Source: Haplosporangium gracile (Eukaryota > Mortierellomycota > Mortierellomycetes > Mortierellales > Mortierellaceae). Taken from it: a stretch of 11,732 bases of DNA. Numbering within the stretch: the stretch's first letter is position 1; each line of letters begins with the position of its first letter. Below, one piece after another: positions 1 to 7,287 of the stretch. The stretch is taken from positions 1 through 11,732 of the forward strand of contig JAAAUF010001127.1 in NCBI GenBank assembly GCA_015499985.1, in the 5' to 3' direction. The translations under genes and the position numbers were made by a program. The notes under the pieces are model-generated. The model searched no databases, was not told the DNA's origin, and saw nothing but the letters and a program-made list of their open reading frames with translations.

Positions 1-48
<48 letters not shown>
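1..48. repeat. (GA)24 microsatellite at the left edge
   Basis: A perfect run of 24 GA units that probably continues beyond the window. Read on the minus strand it is a CT tract, the same kind of sequence found at 3591-3634 in the leader of the rightward gene. This placement suggests it lies in the promoter or 5' leader of a leftward gene outside the window. Confidence 0.95.
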
Positions 49-51
<3 letters not shown>

Positions 52-760
52 AGGCGGGCAGTAGGAGTTAAAGTGATTATTTGAAGGAGCTAGTGTGGTG
101 TGTGAGAGCGAGAGTGAGAGAAAGGAGAGAACAGACGGATAGGATGGATGGATGAGGTGCCGGTGGTGAAGTGTGTGAGGGTGGAGAGGGTGCAGAAGGG
201 TGAATAAGAGAGGAAAAGAATGAAATGGTGGGCGAACAAGGGTCGCCGTTGTAACGTATGTGGATGGGATGGGATACGGAATAGGGGACTGACTGGGAGT
301 GCGTTGTATGCTGTCTGTATGTGTGGAGAAGGCAGCGAGTGGGGTGAGACACAAAAAAAAAGTCCCTTTTAGGGCAGTACCTGAAGAAAGGGTGGTGAGT
401 TGTTGGATTCAGACAAAAGAAGAAGAAGAAGAAAAAGGAATGGAAGAAACAAGAGGAGCTGAGGATGATGACGGCAAGGAGGAAGAGGGAAGAGGGAAGA
501 GGGAAAAGGAAAGAGGGATGAGGATGACAGAATCGAGGAAGAAAGTGATGAGAAGAAGAGAAAGGATAAAAGTAAAAATAAGCACGAAGAATAAGTAGCG
601 AAAAAACAAATTGCTCAGATTATTTTTGACTAGGAATCAAACAGACACACTCAAAATAAAAAAGTATACCATTCGGATTCTGTACGACCATCGGTTGGTT
701 CAGCGAAAGTCGAGGGGAGACAGACAGGGACAAGAGTGAGAGAGAGAGGGATCTGGATTG
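49..760 (-). other. Purine-rich non-coding stretch, probably leader or promoter of an unseen leftward gene
   Basis: The plus strand is strongly A/G-rich, especially at about 410-595 and 715-755, so the minus strand is C/T-rich. Open frames here encode only Lys/Glu/Arg-rich or, on the other strand, Ser/Pro/Phe-rich low-complexity peptides, which composition alone explains. No domain, splice pair or conserved-looking peptide is visible. CT-rich non-coding-template-complement leaders are common just upstream of fungal start codons, so I infer transcription to the left from this region. Confidence 0.45.
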
Positions 761-2286
761 GTCTGCACTCTTTTTTTGCTCTTACACTAATTTCGTGGTA
801 GACCCTGTCAATAGTAATGGGCAGGGGAGGGCAATGCTGGGCAAGGTTGGATGTGTCTATGTGCTATGATCTAAACGATGATGGAAGGGACACCGTATGG
901 CAACACTGCTGCTACCAGCAAGGATATGTAGTACGGATCATGTTCGTTTGTTATTCCCAGGAGTGACCAAGCCCATGTACAATAAATAGAAGGGGATGCT
1001 CATGAATAGAAAAAAAAGTGGACATGATCATGGCTCAACCCTTATCATTCGCATGGCCCAATCATCTATGGCGAGGCCTGGTGGCTGTAACTTTAGGAAG
1101 GAAAGTAGGGACATGGATCAAGTGCGAGAGTCGGATTTGACTGATTGCAGTTGCAGCAATTGGCTGCCTATGGCTTCCCTGGTGAGCTGCAACTTTGTGA
1201 TGGCTTTGGTTGAAGGGGCGGTTTGCTCAGTTCTGCTTTTGCGGACTTCTGATATGTATCCCATGTGCTGTATTTGGTGGCGTACTTTTTTGTCTATTTG
1301 TTTGTCTGCCCTTTTTTCTTCTTTGTTGTCGCGTTTACACAAACTAAATGACAAAAGGGTGATTCACTCGCAAAGACGGAAGAAGAAGAAAGAAGAAAGT
1401 GCCAGTGAAGACGCGAACCGCCATTGTTGTCCCTATGGAGTAACAAAAGTACCATGCGGACAAAAAAAAAGAAATCCTAAATGAATTTGGGCTGAGCCAT
1501 CTTCCATCCCCTTCTTAATGGCGTCAAAAAGGAACCTGTCACTGGTTTGATCTGTTTGGCCACATGAGCATAAAACGAAAGAAAAATATGAAAACCGCAT
1601 GGAAATAGCGACAGCAATGTCGGCAAGACAAAAACACAGATAGCAGCAAATAAGTTTGATCGTGGGTGCTGCATAACATTACCTGTTTATGTTCTCACTC
1701 GCTCACATCGCAGGCGTTGGAGATATATATAAAAAACCCCCCAGTTAGAGTGTGAGACCCGAGGAATGGTTGTCCAGAAACCATTCTTTTGTCATTCTTC
1801 GGATACGATGGAGTAATGAACCCGAGGAACAAATATATCTCACACCAATGACGGGCACTGGAGATGGTACGAGCAAATAACAACCCCTTCTGTTGTTGTT
1901 GCACCGGGAGTTGCTTTCTTCCTTGGATATATTTTTTTAAGCTGAGCTTGGAAGGGAAGGCAATTTTCTTGATGAATGTGGATCCATCGAATCACTCATC
2001 ATTACCCAATTTGTTTGCTGTCGTCATGGATTGTGTCCTTTTGTCGTATCGGTGTTGATGCGTGTATGCTGTCGGTAACAAATCCGGTAATGAGAAAAGG
2101 CGGAAGAATAGGATCCTAATGAATCGCTCTACCACATGGTGTTGTCTTTTCTGTCCTTTCATTCTTTTTTATATGAGTGTTAAAATGTACATGTGATGTA
2201 TTTGAGAAATGTGGAGGAAAAAGAGAAAATGGTTTTTGAGCAAACGGAAAAAAGGGCAAATGAAGGAATGGGCATACGCGTAGACA
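761..2286. other. Intergenic sequence without a recognisable gene
   Basis: About 1.5 kb of mixed composition. The longest frame (996-1484, plus strand, 162 codons) has an ATG but its translation is patchy, cysteine-rich, ends in a Lys/Arg/Glu-rich tail and matches no family I know. An AATAAA lies at about 981-986 but has no coding region to serve. A TATA-like stretch and short inverted repeats lie at 1719-1841. I see no tRNA cloverleaf or snRNA signature. Confidence 0.5.
1721..1736 (+). promoter_or_regulatory. TATA-like A/T stretch
   Basis: An ATATATATAAAAAA stretch followed by a run of C. It resembles a TATA box but lies about 2.1 kb from the nearest confident start codon and has no ORF directly downstream, so promoter function is only a possibility. 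Confidence 0.15.
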
Positions 2287-2315
2287 GGGGGAATGGGGGA
2301 ATGGGGGAACAGGGG
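2287..2315 (+). promoter_or_regulatory. Predicted G-quadruplex motif
   Basis: Four G runs of 5, 5, 5 and 4 bases are separated by loops of 3, 3 and 4 bases (AAT, AAT, AACA). This meets the usual quadruplex rule (G3+ N1-7, four times) with a wide margin. It sits between the left and right halves of the long intergenic region, just before plus-strand composition turns pyrimidine-rich. The structural potential is seen directly; a regulatory role is inference. Confidence 0.6.
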
Positions 2316-2343
2316 ATTGATTGACTGATGGCCAAGTGACATT

Positions 2344-2362
2344 CAGCCAGCCAGCCAGCCAG
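2344..2362. repeat. Short (CAGC)n tandem repeat
   Basis: Four full CAGC units plus a partial one, about 30 bases after the G-quadruplex motif. It is a small microsatellite at the switch into CT-rich sequence. Confidence 0.8.
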
Positions 2363-3271
2363 TGGTTCTTCTTTCTTTTTCTTTCCTTCATATCCTCAAC
2401 TTTGATTATTTATCTCTCTCTCCTCTTCACCTTCTCACTTCAATTCTTCTCTTCTCCTCCTTCCCTTCCTCATCCTTTACTCCTATCCACCCTTCGTCAT
2501 TTATCCATCCCTCCATTTTCTTTCCCCTCGAGCATCCCTTCCCTCGACTCAGCCGCTCAATAACGCATATTCATTTCTCTTCTCCTTTTTGCCACTACAC
2601 TCTCTCCCTCTCTCCCCTCACTTACTCTCACCTACTCTCACCACCTTCCTCCCTTCTCTTTGAATCTTTTTGAACCCCCCTTCCCCTCTCTCTATCTCCT
2701 CCCCTTTTTTCTCTTTTCCCTTTGACTTTTCCGCTCCTTCGTCTCTCTCTCCCTTCCATTTCTTTTAAACACATCGATACTCTCATTGCATCGCATTACA
2801 TTACGTTGCGTCCAATACAATGGTCCAATCCACAGCTGTAGGTTCCTCCTTATCCCGTCCTTACATCCCATCCTATCCCACCTCATCTCTCTGCCAGCCT
2901 TGCCTTTTTTCTGTGCTGATAGGACAGGAGAGGTCATATGCATGTCATTTTCTACTTCTCCTCATCGATGGTTGTTCCCGTTGTTCCCGGGTACTGACTT
3001 GTGCACACACAATCAACTCCAACATACAACAACAACTGCTCTTTGAAGTTTGAACTGAACAAGGGTAACGAACATCAAGTACACACAACCACAAGAAGAA
3101 AAAAGAAGGTCCTCATTCCTCATTTCCCATTAGCCTCACGCTCCATGAACAGCAAGAACTGATCCAGCCTACTTTAGTGATTTCCTTCTTTTCTTTTTCT
3201 CTCCCTTTTTTGTCTTGTTCTTCCGCTCGTCTTTTGTTGTGTGTTTGTTCAATCATGGTCTCACAGTCATG
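2363..3271 (+). promoter_or_regulatory. Pyrimidine-rich upstream region of the rightward gene
   Basis: From about 2363 to 2760 the plus strand is dominated by C and T, with CTCTCTC and CTCAC(C/T)TA-like short repeats. From 2770 to 3271 composition is more mixed with further T/C-rich patches. Translations are only Ser/Leu/Pro/Phe-rich or, on the other strand, Lys/Glu/Arg-rich peptides. I read this as distal promoter sequence for the gene starting at 3846. No specific factor site can be assigned with confidence. Confidence 0.45.
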
Positions 3272-3585
3272 GCTTTGACCCATTTTTTTCCGCTTCTTTT
3301 TCCTGTGAACCCTACATACATACACACTGTGTGTGCACAATTGTTGCCAGCGAATAATATTTCAGGCACCGAACGCTTTTTTTTTTTTTCCTTCTTTCTT
3401 GCTCACGCTACCTCGCACACACCCACATCTTTCGCAAGAGAGAACATAAAATAACATAAACACCACAAACATTCGCGCTCTCTCATCTCCGTATCGCAAC
3501 ACCTGGTCGCAAAACTAGAACGTGCAAAAAATAACAGAAAACAAAGGAGAAAGAGAGCATCGCAAATATCAAAAAAGCACACTTC

Positions 3586-3638
<53 letters not shown>

Positions 3639-3845
3639 CGCTATTCCCTCTATTCGCGCAACCACTATTCCCGCCATTCCCTTCTTACCGCACCCTACCA
3701 CCCCATCATTCAAATACCTTCCCATCAAAACGTTTTTGTAGTACTTAAACAGACAGCTAACAATCGCAACCACAAACGCATCCCTCTTTTCTTCCTCTCC
3801 TTATTACATTTTCTTTTTACTGCTGGATCGTCGTCTTTTTATTCA
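3272..3845 (+). promoter_or_regulatory. ATG-free CT-rich 5' leader of the gene starting at 3846
   Basis: No ATG occurs on the plus strand between the one at 3269-3271 and the one at 3846. This 574-nt stretch contains a T-run, the (CT)22 tract and an A/C-rich segment before the start codon. Absence of upstream ATGs over such a length fits a transcribed leader that ribosomes scan. The in-frame extension upstream of 3846 has no ATG, and its Ser-Leu repeat comes from the CT tract, so I do not extend the protein into it. The transcription start cannot be placed. Confidence 0.5.
3591..3634 (+). repeat. (CT)22 microsatellite
   Basis: A perfect run of 22 CT units about 210 bases upstream of ATG 3846. 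Such tracts often vary in length between strains and may affect promoter activity. Confidence 0.95.
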
Positions 3846-4749
3846 ATGGGTCATCTATCGTTGAACATACAGACCTCGGCCTTGTTCCTCAAGGCCAAGC
3901 ATGCCTTCTCGCTCCATCGCAAGTCGTCGCTCAATTCCTCCTCGTCAACCCTCTCCTCTCCTTCAACCTCACCGCCCTCCTCCTCATCCTCCTCGCCGAC
4001 CGAGCTGAACTCAACCCAGCTCTTCTCTACTGCACTCAGTACCCCTCCTTCATCCTCAGCTTCATCATCCTCCTCAACCTCGAATTCGCTTACTGCGACA
4101 AGCAACTCGAGCACGGGTGCAGGAGTCGCTCCACACAAGACCAAGTTTAAGCGCAGTAGTCGGTTCAAGGTCAAGACTTTTGCCTCCTTTAGAGACCGAT
4201 CGAGTAGTCCTCCCCTGACGTCCTTGTCTACTTCTTCTGCTGGCCCCGTGTCTTCTGGATCAACGGCGTCTTCCTCTTCGTTGTCCACTTCTTCATCTTC
4301 ATCTCCAGGAGCAGCAACAACTCCAACGGTAGCGGTAACCGCAACCGCGATAAAAACACGTATCACTAGAGCTGGATCATCATCCGCATCATCATCGACA
4401 TTGACTTTGACACCAATCAAGTCATCAACGATAACTCCACCTAGTCAATCGGCACCAGTGTTCTCTGTGAATCCGTATTCGTCATCATGGTCGCCCTCGA
4501 CTGTCGCTATTCTGAAATCCCCTTTAAGGACGAGATCGTCGTCCAAGGCCAGTGCCAGTCTGGATCTGATGCAGTGTTCGCTTTATTCTCCTGCGCCCAA
4601 TCTGATCCTGCAGCCAAGCCCAGCGATTGATCTTGCGCCGACCTATGCGGCGGGTGTCCGTTCGTCGACTTCGCGAGCCATGCTCCTTCGCGGTGGTTTT
4701 GACTCCTCGTCCCTCCTCGACTATCGTGCCCCTGTTTATGGATCCCAAG
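3846..4749 (+). CDS. Serine-rich basic protein segment: separate small protein or N-terminal exon of the F-box/WD40 gene
   Basis: Starts at the first ATG after a 574-nt ATG-free leader and encodes 301 codons up to a splice donor (CAAG|GTACTTGT). I recognise no domain. Residues 1-30 are partly hydrophobic and basic, residues 31-90 are Ser/Thr/Pro-rich, residues 97-118 form a Lys/Arg cluster (KFKRSSRFKVK) that could be a nuclear-localisation or RNA/membrane contact signal, and the rest is again Ser/Thr-rich with many possible phosphosites. Three endings are possible. Unspliced, it stops at 4770-4772 (308 residues). With the 60-nt intron 4750-4809 it stops at TGA 4947-4949 (347 residues). Spliced from 4749 to 5335 it enters the F-box frame, giving an 811-residue protein. 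The acidic minus-strand frame opposite is a shadow of the TCC/TCA serine codons. Coding status is fairly sure; the 3' end is not. Confidence 0.6.
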
Positions 4750-4809
4750 GTACTTGTCAACTTTTTTACTAACTATTATTGGCAATGTATTCCTTTTTTT
4801 TTTCAAAAG
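4750..4809 (+). other. Candidate 60-nt spliceosomal intron
   Basis: It has a GT donor at 4750 after CAAG, a perfect TACTAAC branch-point sequence at 4767-4773, a run of ten T, and a CAAAAG acceptor ending at 4809. Every intron signal is close to the fungal ideal. The branch adenosine lies about 22 nt from the donor, short but tolerable. Use of this acceptor keeps a frame open only to TGA 4947-4949 and would not connect to the F-box ORF without a second intron. Confidence 0.45.
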
Positions 4810-5027
4810 AGGAGGACATACACACACTCACACACAGCAAGCATATCGCACATCTCATTGCAATGCGCTATGCGTACTGTTGCGCTGTTATGCGGGGTAA
4901 CAATAATGATGGCTCATGTGGACATCATTATTCACTTTGTCCAGTCTGAAACCGGGCACGGCGATTCTATTCGCCCAATATGTTTGTGCCCTAAGAAATA
5001 TTTTTTCGTCTCTTTTTTATTTCTCCC

Positions 5028-5060
<33 letters not shown>

Positions 5061-5357
5061 TCTGTCTTTCTCTCTTTTTATTCCACTCCCAACAATACAT
5101 ATTAATACACATACACGCTACACAACACTGCACATCTGCATTCGACTGGCATTCAACAAACCGTTGCTGTTCACCCATCGCACAATACACCCATACACAT
5201 ACACTGCAACTCGCTCCTATTACTGCTACTTGTTCCTATTACTGCTACTCGCTACAACAGCGAATACATATACATTCAACACCCGGCGCTCTCTCTCTTC
5301 CCCCCATTCACCGCCAAATCAACCAGTCACTTAGCCAATCAGTCAGTCAAGCCCCAC
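4810..5357 (+). promoter_or_regulatory. Region between serine-rich exon and F-box ORF: long intron or second promoter/leader
   Basis: Contains a CT-rich tract at 5029-5075 and then A/C-rich sequence. No ATG occurs from 4983 to 5357, the same pattern as the leader upstream of 3846, with similar tract-to-ATG distances (about 210 and 280 nt). If instead it is the end of a 585-nt intron, the frame-compatible acceptors are TTAG ending at 5334 or CAG ending at 5346. The F-box frame has an in-frame TAA at 5103-5105, so any joined exon must start after that. A CCAAT sequence lies at 5335-5339. Confidence 0.45.
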
Positions 5358-6963
5358 ATGGACACAGGGTCTCCTCTCTCGGTCAACCATACTAGCAAAG
5401 GCATCCACACTAGCAACGGCATCCACACTAGCAATGCAAATGGGATCAACACGCCAACGACAGCACTCACAACGCAGTTCAACAATGCGTCGATGGATTC
5501 TGTCATATCTACAGACGGCGTCTCTCGACAGCAGCAGCGAATTATTACTTACCCAAGCCCAGAAGAGCGCGAGTTGCTAATCAATCAACACTACAAAATC
5601 ATGCTCCGCGGACCTGTCTTTATAGACTTTCTCTCCAAGTTACCCTACGAGATCGCTATTTACATCCTCCTCTTTGTCGACATGCACAACCTCACCAAGG
5701 TCGCCTTGATCTCCAGGACATGGAACCAATTCTCCCGCGATAACGAGGTCTGGAAGAACATCTATCTCCATCAGAAGCAGTGGAAGGTCAGGATCCCATC
5801 CTCACGCCCCCGCAAGTCCATCTCCGACTCGACTGCCGCCACCACTGCCGCACTCGTCGCTGCTACAGCATCCCAGTCTCAAGAAGCATTGGCAATTACA
5901 ACAACAACAGCAGTAACAAAGCAGATCACCCCCAACCCGCTCAATTGGAAGATGCTGTGTCATGACTGTATCCAGCTCGAGAGACAGTGGACAACAGTCC
6001 CACCCAAGACCAAGCTCCTCGGCCATACCGACAGTGTCTACTGCGTGCAGTTTGACCATTCCAAGATTGTGACGGGATCCAGGGACCAGACAATCAAGTT
6101 TTGGGACCTGCATACGCTCAAGTGCACTCATACCCTCCGGGGCCACTCGCAGTCGGTCCTCTGTCTTCAATTCAACGATAAGTTCATGGTTTCGGGATCG
6201 TCGGATAACACAATCATTGTATGGGGCATGGAAAACCGGACGATTCTCTCTAGATTGCATGGTCACACTGCAGGGGTTCTAGATGTCTGCTTTGACGACC
6301 AGTATATTGTCAGCTGCTCCAAGGACACGTCGATCAAGGTCTGGGATGTCAAGACATTTGCGCTGGTCAAGACTATGATGGGACACCGAGGACCTGTGAA
6401 CGCTGTACAGCTCCATAAGGGTCAGGTTGTCTCGGCATCGGGCGATGGCATGGTCAAGCTGTGGAACATTGGATCGGGACAGTGTGTCCAGGACTTCATT
6501 GGCCATGACCGCGGTTTGGCTTGTGTCCAGTTTGATGGCGAGACGATTGTGTCGGGTTCGAACGACAAGACGATCAAGGTCTGGGAAGCGCGCACGGGAA
6601 GATGTCTGAGAACATTGACGGGTCATACTGCGCTGGTCAGGACTTTGCACTTTGAGAACAACCGGATCGTCAGTGGAAGCTATGATCACACCGTCAAGGT
6701 CTGGGATATGACGACTGGACAGTGCACCCTGGATCTCGACAGCGGTCATTCCAGCTGGGTCTTTGACGTCCAATTCTCCTCCAGCCGTATCATCAGGTAA
6801 TTTTAATGATACCGTTTGTGTATTTTATGTTTGTACATGTATGAGTGCTCGAAACTCATTATGATTCGTTCATTTCCCTTCATATGTAATTAGTACTTCG
6901 CAAGACAGGAATATCATTGTGTGGAACTTTGCCGGGGACTTGGATGTTCGTCTGTTTGAATAA
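5358..6963 (+). CDS. F-box/WD40-repeat protein, probable SCF ubiquitin-ligase substrate receptor
   Basis: Coding joins 5358-6796 and 6894-6963, giving 502 residues from this ATG (811 if spliced to the exon at 3846). Residues 1-60 are a polar Thr/Ser/Asn-rich tail. Residues about 87-135 form an F-box (PVFIDFLSKLPYEIA...LISRTWNQF...VWKNIY), the Skp1-binding module. After a low-complexity linker, residues 196-211 (NWKMLCHDCIQLERQW) match the helical linker typical of FBXW/Met30-type proteins. Residues 219-501 hold seven WD40 repeats, each with a GH and a WD-like dipeptide, for example LGHTDSV...IKFWD, TGHTALV...VKVWD. Seven blades make a complete propeller. Such proteins bring phosphorylated substrates to SCF (Skp1-Cullin-F-box) E3 ligase in nucleus or cytoplasm. 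The family includes Cdc4, Met30/Pof1 and beta-TrCP/FBXW7; I cannot assign one orthologue. Blade 1 carries GSRD, resembling phosphodegron-contacting arginine positions in FBXW7. Family is near certain; the N-terminus is uncertain. Confidence 0.93.
5391..5435 (+). repeat. 18-nt coding tandem repeat
   Basis: Two and a half imperfect copies of an ACTAGCAAxGGCATCCAC unit, encoding repeated HTS(K/N)GI in the disordered N-terminal tail of the F-box protein. Confidence 0.75.
6797..6893 (+). other. 97-nt phase-2 intron in the last WD40 blade
   Basis: The donor is CATCAG|GTAATT and the acceptor is TAATTAG|TACTTC. Splicing completes a serine codon and restores the blade-7 pattern RIISTSQDRNIIVWNF before stop TAA 6961-6963. 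Without splicing, the reading frame meets TAA at 6798-6800 in the middle of the blade. Restoration of the expected WD40 sequence is strong evidence that the intron is real. Confidence 0.93.
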
Positions 6964-7287
6964 GCGTCCTACTTCTTTCTGCCCTTTCTTCCTTTTCCTA
7001 GGCGGTGCGAGCTGTTTGAGCGCGTTTCTTTCTCGATATACCTTCTTCTTCCTTCGTCTATCTTACTCCTCTATTCTCCTTTAGTCTTTGTTTCGTTGGT
7101 TGTGTTGTACTCTCTACACTGCTTTTCCTTTTTTTTTTTTCGTTGTTCTTCCTATCTTCAGTCTGTTTTTTTTTCGTTTTCGTTTTCGATTTCCCTTCGT
7201 TAATTCTGTAACATAGTCTCCAATAAACCCTTCACTCTCCACAAAAAAGCACTACTCGGAATGAGATGCCAAAAAAAAGTAGAAAAG
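6964..7287. other. Convergent 3' intergenic region
   Basis: A T/C-rich 324-bp gap between the stop codons of the F-box gene and the minus-strand gene. It has no credible ORF. It must hold both 3' UTRs, which may overlap. I see no AATAAA on the minus strand (TTTATT on plus) within it. Confidence 0.7.
7222..7227 (+). terminator. AATAAA polyadenylation signal for the F-box gene
   Basis: A consensus AATAAA lies 259 nt after the F-box gene's stop codon and 61 nt before the opposing gene's stop. Cleavage 10-30 nt downstream would place the transcript end almost at the neighbour's coding end. Fungal poly(A) signals are loose, so use is probable rather than certain. Confidence 0.45.

Noticed and set aside
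1..48. Simple repeats considered as CRISPR or transposon ends
   Set aside because: They are plain dinucleotide microsatellites without spacers, terminal inverted repeats or transposase genes.
996..1484. Plus-strand ATG frame of 162 codons in the intergenic region
   Set aside because: The translation is irregular, with no domain, no convincing intron signals and a low-complexity tail. There is no supporting leader pattern; I would want transcript evidence before calling it.
2276..2281. ACGCGT, an MCB-like cell-cycle promoter element
   Set aside because: A single 6-base match in several kilobases is expected by chance, and it is about 1.6 kb from the start codon.
3522..3845. Upstream in-frame extension of the serine-rich protein
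   Set aside because: It opens at GTG, has no ATG, and its Ser-Leu repeat comes from the CT microsatellite.
3851..4420. Acidic minus-strand frame of 189 codons opposite the serine-rich exon
   Set aside because: Its Asp/Glu/Val content is the reverse complement of TCC/TCA/TCG serine codons. The plus frame has the start, leader and splice donor.
6279..6773. Minus-strand frame of 164 codons opposite the WD40 repeats
   Set aside because: The plus strand encodes an unmistakable seven-blade WD40 propeller; this is a shadow.
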